A stretch of 64,000 nt of DNA from Acipenser ruthenus (GCF_902713425.1 NC_081223.1:175001-239000); one strand, 5' to 3'. Shown: positions 34,770-47,651, counted from the stretch's first letter. Numbers and translations are program-made. Notes: generated by a model from the sequence alone, not told the origin.

Positions 34770-35440
34770 TTTGTTCTCATAACGTGTTAGAAAATGTAAA
34801 CAGCAGTTTGAGAATGCCGAAGTCGATCATCCTAGCATGTTAAACGAGGGCATTTCTCCTGTAAGCTGCGTCTAGTAATAGATCGTTTATACTGTTCTCA
34901 ATGGTCCGCATCCCAGCCTGAGACCACGATCCAGTGGCCGACGGAGATGTTTTTCAAAGTAATATGTTATTTGGAATATTAAAACAATCAAGTTAAATAA
35001 CATGTTTGGACACAATATTTTTCAGTGACTTCAACAAGTAGTCTGTTTACAACAAAAATACAATCTGTGTTAGGAACACTATTTTAGTCGGATTTAAAAT
35101 GGAAATTAAATTGGTATTGAGTGCTGACAAGAGTTTGGTATCAGCAGTTGATTTCATTGAAACAATCTTTTATAGTAAAATTAACACATTTTAGAAATAA
35201 GTAAAATCAAACTGTCAGAAGTGGGATTTGAACCCACGCCTCCATTTGGAGACCAGAACTCACAATTCTTTGGAAAGACAGAGTCCTTGAGTCTGGTGCC
35301 TTAGACCACTCGGCCATCCTGACAAGTTGCGTTTATTACAGCAGAAAACCTCATTATTTATTTCAGCACAGACTAGGGTTGTCTATCGTATCAAGGCCCG
35401 ATTGGGTTACGTACATACCAACTGTTGCACAAGCACCGGC
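34770..35440. repeat. P block fragment (3' part)
   Basis: Homologous to about 2428-3070: the CTCATAACGTGTTAGAAAAT start, the tRNA-Ala-like fossil (about 34808-34859), then tRNA-Leu. It ends before tRNA-Lys. Confidence 0.7.
35213..35323 (-). tRNA. tRNA-Leu-CAA: tRNA-Leu(CAA) with intron, intact
   Basis: Best Leu copy in the window: GTCAGGATGGCCGAGTGGTC start, CCAGA/TCTGG anticodon stem, CAA anticodon followed by an intron of about 20 bases, long variable arm, B box GGTTCAAATCC and acceptor CTTCTGAC. It looks functional; the intron would need tRNA splicing. Confidence 0.9.
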
Positions 35441-35929
35441 GTAGATTTAGAGTAGATTTAGCTGGGGACATTGTACCTATCAATGTCAAGGGACCGTTGA
35501 ATTGTCACTACCAATAATTTTGATAAATCTGAAACGTCTTTTGTCAAGTCATTTTATCCGCTCCACAAAGGGTTAACTCTCTCAAGATCCCCTCGTTGCT
35601 CCTCCCTCCTCCAAAAAGAAAAAAAAAACCAAAAAACGCTAATTTGATTGTTTTAGGCCCTAGGTTCTAGACAGCATTCAGAACTGAGTAGACACATGGC
35701 AAATGACATTGTGTTACAAAAGTGTAAGGTACTGCACGCAGGCAATAAATTTCTCCCCCCTTCCTTTCTATATTTGTTAATTGTTGGCTCTATTTTCTTT
35801 TTTTTTAACACCACTGAGTCCCTTGTCCCTGTGCAACCACAATGTAGAAACATATAGAGAATGGATGGGAATGGACAATAAACATCACTGCTGTTTCTCT
35901 TAAAGCGTGTTTATTTATTTATAATACTG
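35441..35929. other. unassigned intergenic sequence
   Basis: I see no gene or known repeat. A poly(A)-like tract at 35620 and a short CT-rich tract are the only features. Confidence 0.4.
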
Positions 35930-36695
35930 GACCCTGTCTTAATAATGTATTATATTCTGAATATGAATATAGCTGAATTATTAATTGTAGATAATACTTA
36001 GAATACCAGATACATATTTAGCATTAAAAGCAATACATGTGATTTATTTAACAGTCGTTAATTATTTTGTGTATCAGCCGCCACACAAAGCTGAGCGCAG
36101 TGCGGTATACTGTAATGATGCTCCAGTCAGTCTGCCCGGACTGCACCTGAACCATCTTAAAAACACGAAGCACCTAATAAGCTAAAAGTTAGTAAAGAAT
36201 TGCGCTAATATAACAAAGCTAAATTTGAGCTCCTAGCTGGAGCAACGAGAGAGGGCGAGAGGGCGGGGCAGAGAAGGAGGGGGAGACGCTGCTAGGCAAC
36301 CGGCTCGTGAACATTCCACTCAGCTGAGCAGAGACCGTTAGGATTTAAAAATGCAAACGTTCCGAGCGGCGTTAGGCGCTTCGTTAAATTAACACACCGT
36401 TGCTGGCATTTGAATATAACCATATTTTAAATACTCAAATAGGACTGTATTAAAATATATATGTTTTTCAAAGTAATATGTTATTTGGAATATTAAAACA
36501 ATCAAATTAAATAACACATGTTTGGACACCAAAATATTTTTCTTCCTCATAACGTGTTAGAAAATGTAAACAGCAGTTGGAGAATGCCGAAGTCGATCAT
36601 CCTAGCATGTTAAACGAGGGCATTTCTCCTGTAAGCTGCGTCTAGGAATAGATCGTTTATACTGTTCTCAATGGTCCGCATTCCAGCCTGAGACC
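35930..36695. repeat. P block fragment (5' part), out of order
   Basis: Homologous to about 1810-2575, including the GC-box/half X-box/TTTAAAAA set (about 36255-36350) and the tRNA-Ala-like fossil. It lies to the right of the 3' part at 34770, so the original order is reversed. The match ends abruptly after CAGCCTGAGACCA. Confidence 0.7.
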
Positions 36696-37002
36696 AATTC
36701 ACTGATATTTGAGGTTTTGTTTAGTACACACTAGCAGGTGATCTGATAATCTTATTGATGTTATTTTGTGAAAACAATAACACGTTAATACTGTGCTACA
36801 AAAAATGACTCGCCGTGTTGTAACGCGTGCGGGTGATGTCATGGGTTGTCATGGCAGCGCCGATCATCACGGGAGGGGTTATCAGTGGTTGTCGGAGAAA
36901 CGCTGGAGTTCCGCTGGCTTCCGAGGTATCCAACCCGAATATCTAAATCAATACAGTGACAACAAAGGAATGTGACATATAAACCTAATGACTACATTAA
37001 TG

Positions 37003-37160
37003 AAGCAGTAATACACGACAGGGTGTGTGTGTTATCATGAGGTAATATCACCACGCCTTGGGTGCGTTGGGAGGCACTAGACGAAGTCGAGTTCTTCAAC
37101 CGCCCAGGAAGTGGTGATATATCTCATGATAACACACACCCCCTGGAGTGTATTATTGCT
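37003..37160. repeat. imperfect palindrome, MITE-like
   Basis: Two arms of about 50 bases (37003-37053, 37111-37160) are inverted copies of each other. The outer parts are AGCAGTAATACAC and GTGTATTATTGCT; the inner parts are GTGTGTTATCATGAGG and CTCATGATAACACAC. A loop of about 57 bases separates them. The transcript would form a long hairpin. It looks like a small foldback transposon. Confidence 0.65.
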
Positions 37161-38474
37161 ATTATTAAATGGGTCTATGAGTGTGTTGTTGTTGACAAAT
37201 AAAGACTTTAAACCTTATTTTAATAATTTTTATTTGTGTCACCATCCACTGAGAGAAGTAGTTCTACAGTAACTAAAAATGGTTAGATTAACAATTAAAT
37301 ATTTGATTTTAAACCGTTTTGTATAATATTTTCTTTTTCGGGGCTTCGCTAATAGTTTCTTGTTTAGGCTTTGTAGATATTGAACTGGATCATTGTTTCA
37401 ACGTGTATGTCTGGGTTTTGTCTTGTAGATGGCTCTGCTGCTGTTGTGATGTTTTGTTTAGCAGAATGCAGTTCACGTACCGTGTTACAAACGGGACGGC
37501 GCTGCACAGAGCGGTACAAACTGTGCAATTAAAATCTCCGGTAGTACTACAGACGGGCCGCCGATAGTCATCTCTGATTAACCCAACATGAATATAAATA
37601 CAAACCCAGTCTGTTTCACAGAGCACTCAGAGTGACGGCGCCGGAGAGTCTGCGAGCAGGTTTAATAATATGAATGTGTCTGATAGAGTCTCGCAACAAA
37701 CTCAGCGTCCTCTATATAATATAAACACATTACACAAGGGGTTGCCAGCGGGTGTAGTGAATTCAGTTCTTTTTACTCAGCTCTCTAAAGATTCCCCGCA
37801 TCGGGTGTACCGGTTTGTTACGGAACGTGTTTCGTAAAATGAGTTTATCCAGTAACAGACTATATAAACCACAGTGAAAACAAACATGACGAGAACATGT
37901 TGCCAAGTAGTGGTTTGTTTAACTAGTTCCTCAGTAAAATAAGACTCATGTGTACACACAGTATTAAAAACTGAAAAGCTAAACTAATACCTTACTTGGA
38001 GCTCTCACCAGGGACCACTTCCAGTAAAAGACGTATAAACCGCAGTGAACAAAATGAAAACTTGCATTCATAACAGAAAGACAGCCCATATAAATCTACA
38101 CACTTTTTGTGATGCTATAACATGGTATTATATATAAGGAGTGTTGATAATTCCACCCTAAACTTGCATACTGAAAGTAGCATGTCAAAGCAAGAAGGAA
38201 CATAAAAATAGGGCTGCAGTTCACTGGAGGAGGAAAGTCTTTGCCCCGGGATCACAATGAATTAATGAAGGGTCCTTGAGTAACACACCATATTGAGAAT
38301 GGCCTGATCAGGAAACAAGCAAAGCATTCAATGCAGTAAGAGGAGAGAATCCCATCAACATGGCCATTCTGACACACACACCAATATATAATCTATGTAG
38401 AATTAGTCAAGCACCCACCAAATAAAAAAATAAATAAAAATAAACAAACCAAAACAGTCTTTACAAGCAAGATT

Positions 38475-38480
38475 TTTATT
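38475..38480 (-). terminator. poly(A) signal AATAAA of the ZP gene
   Basis: AATAAA on the minus strand begins only two bases after the TGA stop (38483-38485). This implies a very short 3' UTR, a trait reported for vertebrate ZP mRNAs. Confidence 0.7.
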
Positions 38481-38482
38481 TA

Positions 38483-41400
38483 TCAATACACACTTTTGGG
38501 CATTTTCCAAAAATATACAACTCCAGCTACAAAGACAACCACTGAACACACACCCATTGCAGCTCCCAGAAGGGACCACACATTGAATTGGCCTGCAAGA
38601 GAAGAAAGAAATAGTTAGTGGAATATAAAGAGATAGTTATATATTTTACTTGAACTGCAATTGTGTTCACATCATGCATATTACCACTTCTAGGCATAAA
38701 GTGAAGGGATCCATCTCTCTTCAGCTCAATTGGGCCAGAAGACACAAATGCCTTTAATGCACCACCGTCCATCCCTTCAGCACTGCGACCTACAGGAGGA
38801 ATTAGGAGGAGTCCATCAAAACAAATGGACAAAAATGCATGCAAAATACCCCAACAGACAGAGCTCTTACCAAGCCTCTGTTTCCCTGGAATGCACCGTC
38901 TGCTACAGAGGCTGTCCGATGGCCGGTTTGAATCACATATCACAACACTGCAGTGGAAGTAAATCTGAAAGACAGCACACCTTGTCAAGAAAAACAAGCA
39001 TCAATAGATCAGGCAGTACCATCATCCAATGAGGATTACTGAATTGAAAAACAATATTGCATCATAGTAAGTGTTTCTTGCAAATATGCAGTTATACGTT
39101 TTCATTCCAACTCACTAAAGATTTGAGCACAGTGACCATTTGCTGCTTGCAAAGCAATCCAAACCATGCATTGTGGTACAAGATCCCCATCCCAACACTC
39201 CACTTTACCTGTCCTTTCAGTGCATCCCGGCCGCTTGTGAAGGAAAACATTTTCACTTCAAACCTCTTCAGATGGGAAGGGAACAGCACTCTTGCATTGC
39301 TGGAGACTGGGTGAAAGATGGTCAAGTACTCATCTGCAGAGTTCTCACAGCTAGGAATAGAAAGTAGGTCAGGAGCACATCAGCCACAACTCCAATTCCT
39401 AGGTTTTGTAGCAGCAATATCATATTCCAGCATCTTACCTGTCCACAACAACATCCCACTTTGGAGAGCTATTCCTGTCAGCAGAATAGGTTGCCCAGCA
39501 GTTCTCCAAAAACAATTCAGCCTGTGGATCCCTGCTGTACAGGAGCTCTACCTCAAAATACAAGGGTCTTCGCAAGTACTTCACAACAGGGTAATCCCGA
39601 GCTCCATAGAAGTCGTTGTAGGTTGAATCTGCAGAGATGCAAGGGAGAATTTTATAGGTACAAACACGCTAGAGCATCTATATTATTTCAATTGCCAAGT
39701 CCTACCCAATGCAAGCTGCATGATGACTGCAAGGTCCCCCAAGCCAGGCTGGACTACAGGTGCAGGATTATTCTGGTACAAGAACTGCACTACCTTGGTG
39801 TCATTGACCAGATAGTGACAGGCAACTCTCAACCTGGAAAGAGGAGATGGGGTTAGGAGAGTTTCAGCCTCAACCACAAGGATACTCAATTTGATTGCAA
39901 TCCTTACCGGTAAGATGTGAACAGCACTTCATTCTCATAAGTCAGGAGGTTGTTGTCAAACTGGAAGAGAAATCACAAAGGCTCAGGTTGCAATGAACTT
40001 GTAGATTTAGTATGGAGCTGCATACCAAGTTGCAGACTAGCTAATATGGTACTCTGGTTCATCCCCAGCTGTGTACTAACATAGTACCAATTTCACAATT
40101 AAAAAAATCATTGGTAATGAATATTGCAATTTCATAATTGAACACTTTTTTGGGACCTCATGATTGTTACAGTTAGTATGATACCACAAGTCCGTCTACA
40201 GAAACTGCTAGACTAATATGGTATTGTTTTATTAACCTCTAGGAGGGCAACAGCAGTTATTTTGGATTTGTTGCAAACACACAGCTGGTGACTCTTGAGC
40301 TGCAATTGGTATTAACTCATGTATTAGTTTAGTCCCGGCCTCACCACGGGGATCATCCCCAGTTAGTACGCTCCTTCCAGTTCACTGCCAATGACCCAAA
40401 AGGTCTCTAAGCAGCACATGCAATGCCATAACCAATAGTCATGTCATGTGTCACAACACCTTTGTCAACTGGACAAGCAGTTCAATACAAAGGTGGCATC
40501 CATCAGATGTCCACAATTCATGCGAGTAATTCAGCGGATAGAAACACAGGTCACCATGGCTCCCCAGATTGACCCAGGGGTGTTGTGGCCACCTTGCCAA
40601 TATGTTAAACCTCCTCAAAATATGGTTTTAAATGTGGTCAATACTAACCCTTCTAGTTGTGCCACAGGAGTTGACATTGAAGTAGAAAACCGCATTGATA
40701 GCATCAGACTGAAGAGGCCGGCAACTTGGATCCCTTAGAGTTAGTTGACTTGGAGACAAGCTGGGGACAGATTCCACTTTCACAGCAAGAGCTGCCATAG
40801 TTCCATTGGTGAAGCAATCTGAAACACAGCATTTGGAGCCAGGTTAAGGAAACAGATTATAGCTTCAATACCACTTCATGCAACCTTTGGCCAATCTCAA
40901 AAGCAGCTATTCTAAAGAATGTTTTGTTCGCAGGAGAGTTACCAATCATCTTTGTAGGGAAACTGCAGGACAGGGAGAAGTCAGCCACCACAACCATGGT
41001 CCCAATATCCTTCAAGGTCAAGTCAAGTCTGCTTCTGATGCCTGAAGAACTGATCACCTACAGAGACAATACATCAGGTCAGTAATGTGTTGAACCCAAA
41101 ACAGCTAAACACATTTTAAAGTTCCATCACTTACTTCGTATGTGGCATCAACTGAATTGTATGGCACAGTCATCCAGAAATTGGTAGAGTTGGCATTATA
41201 CTTGTACAGGGCAAGCAGACTTCCACCAAGTTCTCTTGAGCCCACAAAAAGAATCCAGTTGCGACCCATGTTGCCATATGTTACCATGGTATAGAATGCA
41301 GCACCATCACAGTAGCCAGTTACTGTAGGTGGAACTGCAAGCGGAAGAGCAGTTGTCAGGGCAATGGATTGGATTGGTTAGAAAAAGGTAGTTGTAGACC

Positions 41401-44400
41401 AAATAGTCAGGCACTTACTGATGTCTTTGAGAATGGCTTCGACTACAGCAGGATGAGTAAACGGTGTATTCTCTGGCACTATATTCAGCAAGTAGGTCAG
41501 GGGCAGAATGTAGGTTCTGGTGTCTGGAGGAGTTACCTGAAAGAGCAAGGGTTTGTAGGATTAAACCCAAAGTCAGACAGCAAGCAACACGTCCACAGGA
41601 AGCAAGTGTTTTCAAAGGGCAATTGGATGGTTGAACAGGTGGGATGTTACCTTTTGCTTCACATTGGGGTCCTCAAATGGCACCTGGAGAGTGTAGGTCT
41701 TGGATCCATTGGGAAAGACATGCTCCTGGACATTATAACCTTTTAGGTTGGCTTCTGGCACAGTTAATGTCTCTGGACCAACTATAATTTTGACCAGCTC
41801 CACATCAGGCAGGAATGTCCCCAGGGTCACATTGAACACTCTGGCTTTAGGAACAGTGTCTGAAATTAAAGCATGCAGTTAAAATGATGGATATGAAGTG
41901 GAGCACTGCAACAAATCCCTTTGATTTACTGCATGTGGACAAGTTCTACATACTGTTTGTGACAACTGGTGGCCGAGGCATGAAAGGAGTGGTTATTGGA
42001 TGAAGTACTGTGTACTTGGTCTTCTCAGGCCCATCTTGCCAGGTATGCTCCAGCATTGGTTCAATAGAGTAAGAGATCACATAGGTGTTGTCCAATACAT
42101 GGCTCTGAAAGCACAGAAGCATCTTAGGAGGAAAGCTTTAAAATGAGAAGGATTTAGAAGATGTTGAACTTCTACATACCTTGTAATATCCACCATCAGC
42201 TCCCACAGGAATTTTTACAGTGATTAGCTGGGGACCGACATCCAGTTTATAATCTCTATTATGAATCGTTGCAGGGTCAAGCTTGCGGCCATCAACTCCC
42301 ATTTGAACATCAAGGGTAGTAATTTGTGGTGTCGGAACAAGGAGGTAGAACACGGGGAACATTCCATGTAATCACCTGTTCTGTGAAGGCTGTTCCATCT
42401 GACAGAAAGGAACACCATAGACTTGGTATAGAAAATTGACACTTCAGCCTAGAACCTAGAACAGTTCTTGAGCACCATTGCCCTCCATAAGCTTACTCAC
42501 CAGTAGGACATGTAACTGCAGTGTCCATCATCATGACCATCCATCTTTGCTTATAAAAGGTGGTTGATCTTAGCACAGCCATTGGTACAGTTTGGATCTG
42601 TTGGAGAGGAGGGGGAACTTTTACTAAAACAAAAGCAAGACTGTAGTCTATTTTCATAGTCTGGATATACTCTACTAGAGAACAATGAAGCCTAGACTTC
42701 TTACCACCTGAGGCTGGCTTTCTGTGGAGTTGTATGCAGCTCTAACCAGAATTCGAGTTGGTGTAGTGTTTATTCCATAACCATTTGTCATGGCCTGAGC
42801 AACAGTCATAGTGGTCTTTCTATTTGCTGGGAGGTGGAACACAATTTTCCAGATGCTGTTGTCAGCAGCAGTTGCCTAGCAGAAAAAAAAATCATTAGAA
42901 TAGGGAGTTTGAACACAAAGCATCCCCAGTCTAAAGGATTTGTCATAACAGATGTCATGTTTAATAAACAGGAACTAAAACTGAAAGTTGAGAGTTTAAT
43001 GACACATCACTGAAACCGTTCTAGGTTCAGCAGGCATCTAAGGGAACAGAGAAAATCCTCCAATACAACTGCGTACGAAAGCTTATGTGAAAGCATGTTG
43101 TCTGGATCCGATACAGGCAGAGATTACAGCCATTCATTTGTACTGGACCTTAATACATCAGTGTACCAAACTTTAGGATACCTAAATTGCTCCTATGCAG
43201 CAGTCCTCAAAAAAGGTAAATCAGGACACATTTATCATGAAGGATTTATAGCCCTGCACATATGAAGCCACTACCTCAGTGGTTGAAATACAAGGCTTAC
43301 ACCAACAATAAAGGGTTAATTTCTCCACAATCAATTTCTATCAAAGCAATCACAGAATACATGCACGCAAAGCCAATGCCTTAAATGTCACACAATTCGT
43401 ATATGGCCACCCAATTGGGAGACAGGTTTAAGTTAAGGGGCCGTTCGATTTTGCTTCCTCTAGACGAGACAGTAGAGTAGACCTCAATAGGCAAGACCAA
43501 GGGGACGTGAATAAAGCAAATGCAAAGTCACATGATTCTACCTCAGGGTATGCAAGGGACCAATCAGGATCATCTTGAACAAAGTTGGGCTCAATAAGTG
43601 GCACACCTCTTCTCACAGAAACCTAAAGAGAATTCACATTAGTCATGAGTGAAGCACTTCTGCAGTGACAATAAAATACCCACACAACCCAACAAGTTAT
43701 ACTGAACAGCATTATCACATCCCAACAGCCCTTACCTCCATGTAGTTTCTTTCACACAGAATCTCCCTCTCTGCCCATGGAGAATAGCGGCATGTCATGC
43801 TCTGAACATAGGAGGAAGCTGAAGTCATAGCACTGTTTGAGAAGACACTGATTTGTATTGTCAGCTTGTAGGTCTCATCATTCTGGAAACAAAGGCTAAA
43901 GTTAGTCCCAGCATGTCACCATTAGAAACAAGTTCACAAGAAATAAAATGAGGACTCACTGTGTTCTGAGCAAAGCAACTCAGCACAGAAGCAAGGAACT
44001 TGGCATTTCCCAAGAAGTCAACGGTTAAGCTATATCCACACTGTGCGGCCAGTCTTGGAGAGAGGGACACAAGCACCCCCTTATTGTCTATGGAAAGAAA
44101 TTCAGTCAGCCTTTCAAAGAAACTGTACACGTGATCAAGCAAGGTAGAGATTTAACAAAGTGAACACCCCCACCGCCCCGTCCCATCTATTTATTGAAAT
44201 TTTTAAAACTATATTAGTAGAATTATACGCTCGTTCAGAACAGTAGGTTTAGAGTAAATGATGTCTATTTCTGCGCACTTGCAGTCAACAAATCTGAGGA
44301 AGGTTGTAGCAGCACAGGTCTATTATTTAGTGTGATCAGCAACATGCTTTTGAAGCTAACGCAAGAGTTTCACATCCTGCATTTGAAAAATAAAAAAAAA

Positions 44401-44869
44401 AAAGCCTGGTTGCTGCCATACAGCGCAGGAGTGCTCTGTACTTAATTCAAATTATTACATTACGAGTCAACAGGCTTTGCACATCAAAAGCTTTCCATTC
44501 AAGAAAAAAAGAACACTCACCAATCACATTGATGCGAAAATACTTTCCAACAAACGACTTATCCAACATCATCATCATAACACTCCCTTGACATTCTGTC
44601 CTCACCGAGCCTGCAGAAGACAACGATACTTGAAAACACACAACCGGCAAATAAACAGGAAGCTGAAAGGACAGCTCTGCTGAAGCGACCAGTATCGTAC
44701 CTAGAGGGGGGTTCTGCGTCCAAACTTCAGTGACTAACACTGCTAACAGCAATGTTATTCTGCATTGAAAAAAAAAAAACACGCAAGTGAGAAACACACA
44801 ATAAAATGAACGTTTCTAAAGAAGAGAAAATATCAACAATTACCCAAATCTAAGACAACACGGCATCAT
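38483..44869 (-). CDS. zona pellucida domain egg-coat protein (ZPAX/ZP2-type)
   Basis: A 22-exon gene with GT-AG introns and consistent phases. Exons, 5' to 3': 44844-44869, 44701-44759, 44521-44610, 43960-44087, 43736-43882, 43542-43622, 42705-42875, 42501-42597, 42180-42398, 41954-42104, 41651-41859, 41419-41536, 41135-41334, 40943-41057, 40649-40818, 39908-39960, 39706-39833, 39439-39628, 39209-39350, 38871-38964, 38685-38789, 38483-38592. About 933 residues. A signal peptide (LLLAVLV in residues 1-27) leads a long region of ZP-N-like repeats (VRTECQGSVMMMML, LAAQCGYSL). The ZP module spans about residues 603-890 (DCFTNGTMAALAV, SCRPLQSDA, CHYLVND, LENCWATYS, IYFHCSVVICD, CSRRC). A membrane helix (VCSVVVFVAGVVYF) lies near the end. 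Such proteins are secreted by oocyte or liver and polymerise into the egg envelope. Exon 9 is out of frame with its neighbours by one base, near 42340 (VPRVL/PTPQITTLDV), possibly an extra C; either a sequence error or gene decay. The exact subtype is uncertain. Confidence 0.88.
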
Positions 44870-44976
44870 TAAATCCAAGGCAGCCCGACCGTGAACTTCT
44901 TTCACCGTTATAAAGAAACAATAATAAAAACAAAACCGTCAGTAGCTGAGTTTGGTGTTCCTTAGTGCGCAATGGG

Positions 44977-44996
44977 GTTATAAAGAGGTTCAGGTG
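44977..44996 (-). promoter_or_regulatory. TATA-like and E-box, ZP gene upstream
   Basis: About 110-125 bases upstream of the ZP start codon, the minus strand has CACCTG (an E-box) followed by CTTTATAAC (TATA-like). Vertebrate ZP genes are known to depend on the oocyte factor FIGLA acting through an E-box. The sites here are inferred from motif and position only. Confidence 0.35.
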
Positions 44997-45078
44997 CTAA
45001 TGGGAGCTGATTAGCTGCAATTGATGCGCGCACCTCTTTCATATTAGTCCTCTAATTTTCAGTCAGTACGTTAATTAA

Positions 45079-45080
45079 AA

Positions 45081-45116
<36 letters not shown>

Positions 45117-45117
45117 A
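45079..45117. repeat. (AAAT)n microsatellite
   Basis: About nine AAAT units upstream of the ZP gene. Confidence 0.9.
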
Positions 45118-46080
45118 CTTTTGAAATTATATTACAACCCATTTAGAAGATTGTACTTTGAATTGAAGTTTGGCAGAAGTACGTGCGGATCAAACTGGAC
45201 TGTCACCTACAAGGACTGTCTGATTAAAGGCTCATCTATGGAGGCATGCAGTAAACAAACCCCAATGAATAATAAAAAGCAGGCCGCGCAAATGAAGAAA
45301 CACATTTATATCATGCAGGAATCCAGGCAGATGTGTTGCCTGCGCCAGTTTGAGGGGACGAGAATGACAGCTCGAGTTCTGATGTGAACATCCACAAGTC
45401 AATTACCCATCTTTACAATTTCACCAGACTGATAGGTAGGCTAAGCAGACATTAATGTAGACAATTTATTTGAGGCCACTTGATTTAAGAAACAGTGCAA
45501 AGCATCTCTTTAGCATGTCAGATTTGCCATGACAGGGGCAGTCCCGGGGAATAGAATGACCAAGTGGCAAATGGAAAGCACAGCGCTTAACCTGAAATAC
45601 AACGCGCAGTATTGATTTAGAACAGACTAAACACAAATCGGAGGGCGTGCTGGAAATTTGAATTGTAATCAATTTATTTAAGATTTCAAGTTCCCATTTC
45701 AATTTTTGAGCTTAATTACATTCATTATTTTATGTATAATTAATTCAATTAGTGTGTTGAGCATTTTCAATTTGGCATATTATCTTCGAGTGTTGTGCTT
45801 TGTCTATTTGACAGCTGTTATTTCAATTCAAATGTTGAACTTTGTCGTTGATGTTTGACGCTCTGGCTTTTGCAGTTCACATTTTTGTTACATTCCACCT
45901 CTCATAGGTTTGAACACAAACGGGTTTATTTGTGAAATTGTCAGATTGTTTCTTGTGTATCCAGCGCTCATCTGAACTAACTGGTTCAGTGGTGTGTTCC
46001 CGTGAATAGACAGCACATGTCTGAGGGGGGGTGTTCTGTTCAGCTGTGCATTTCTGTGCGCCCCCCAGCCCGGCCAGCTC
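45118..46080. other. unassigned intergenic sequence
   Basis: I see no gene or recognised repeat. Short reading frames on both strands show no known motif. Confidence 0.35.
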
Positions 46081-46127
46081 TCCCTCCCACCCGATCTGCA
46101 ATCTTGGGAAGATCTTGGTAGCTTTGA

Positions 46128-46222
46128 CCAATCATAGCCCGTGTCGCTACCAAGAATTGACCAGGAGCGAGCCAATCAGATTTCGCAGAGCTACCAAGAG
46201 TGAAGTGACGGAATTATCCAAT
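46128..46222 (+). promoter_or_regulatory. three CCAAT boxes in a 46-base near-repeat
   Basis: CCAATCA occurs at 46128, 46172 and 46218, spaced 44 and 46 bases. Each lies in a similar frame (GCTACCAAGA ... CCAATCAGATYTCG). Evenly spaced forward CCAAT boxes are typical NF-Y promoter architecture. A CpG-containing stretch with GCGCGTTCTCAACGGCGGGA follows at about 46250. Confidence 0.5.
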
Positions 46223-46659
46223 CAGATCTCGTAGAACTCCCAAGAATCCTGCGCGTTCTCAACGGCGGGAGATTATTGAATCGTGAAGACTTTTGGTTTA
46301 TTTCGAAATACAATCATCTGAAGGGAAGAATTTTATTACACTATTATTTTAATTGTCACTAGTACTGTACGTATAGTAAGTAAAAAATTAAAAAAATGCC
46401 AATAATAATATATGTTTGTATTACAAATGTCAGCTGTAGAAATGCGCGGATAGTAAACTCGATGTTTTGTAATATTATCAATAAAAATACACGATTGACA
46501 TTTTTTCAATAGGTGTCAGTTCTGAGTGTTAAAACAATGTAATATTTACGACAGCTAGAAACTTGTTTGAGGGACTGTTTTATCCAAAGCGCAATTATAT
46601 TTAATATATTTGTCCGTTATAATGATACTGTAATACTTGTATCCGGGACAACAGAAATC

Positions 46660-46810
46660 GTACCATGGTAAAATAAATAGTACCATATAGTACCGTGGTG
46701 TAGTGTTGCATTATACTGTAGATACCAGGATACTTCTTAGAAATAAAAAGCACAATCGTATTATCATGGTGGTACTGCATTATAGTACCAGAATAGTGCA
46801 TTGTACATTG
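46660..46810. repeat. TACCATGGTA-type interspersed short palindromes
   Basis: Several short palindromic words (ACCATGGTA, ATAGTACC, GTACTGCATTATAGTACC) are clustered here in AT-rich DNA. It may be a decayed foldback element; no family is assigned. Confidence 0.3.
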
Positions 46811-47194
46811 ATAGTATCGGATACATTGTGTTTTTCTATCATTTACTTTTAATTATGTATCCATGAACGTTATAGTACTGTATTTAACTTTAGGTTTTTA
46901 AGTTTAATTTAGTTTTCATTGAAAAATGATCTTGTTTTGAAAGCAATACTTAAAAAACGTGAACCTGGGTACTCCATGCTTTTTAAAAAAATGATCTCTC
47001 TTTTTCAACAGTAAGTCTCTTTTGTCATTGTATAGTAGTGTTTATTTGTTTTCACCCCTTTTTGATTTCTTGTTGTTTTGTGTAGAAACCTTTTATTTGG
47101 CCATTGTGACTATTTTGTGTTTAGGCTATTTGTTTAATTGAAGTCTTTTGTTTAACTGCATCCTTGCTATTCTGTCACAAATGCTCTTTTTTCA

Positions 47195-47651
47195 GGTTCA
47201 GATGGAACCCTTGTTTAGAAGAAAGGCTGATGGCAGACTCAACCTGACTGATACAAAGTGATCCATAAGCTGGTATCGCCCCAGAAGGTTCAACCATGTA
47301 AGTTCGAATTTGAATCAATGCTTATAAAAATAATGATCTTCACATTATAACTACTTTATAGGTCTCCCTTTCAGTGCTAATTTCATTATCTATTACAATG
47401 CATTTTTATAACTGATGGTGTGATTTGAACTTGGGTGGTATATAATGAATGTTCTAGTATACACATATCAAATACTGGCATTATTATATTTGGAGGAAAA
47501 CAGTCAGTTGATATAAATGATATGTGGTCCAGTTACCATACCAGGTACCTATTGCTGTTGTTTTTCAGCTCTGATGACTGGTGCTGAACTGAGCAACCAA
47601 GAACTCCAGAAAAATCGTACCTTCTTATACTGGACCATGCAAATACACAGG
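47195..47651 (+). other. possible exons of an unknown transcript
   Basis: TTTTTTCAG precedes 47195, and a donor-like ATGTAAGTTC follows at about 47298. A second block, from TTTTTCAG at about 47568 to CACAG/GTACAG at 47651, is open in one frame (TGAELSNQELQKNRTFLYWT). They lie downstream of the CCAAT-rich region. The coding potential is too short to name a protein; a noncoding transcript is as likely. Confidence 0.25.

Larger units (their letters stand above)
36696..38482. other. unique region with a foldback element
   Basis: The segmental duplications stop here. No coding region or RNA gene that I can recognise is present. A CpG-containing stretch at 36820-36920 and the foldback element at 37003-37160 are noted. 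The right end is the downstream flank of the ZP gene. Confidence 0.4.
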
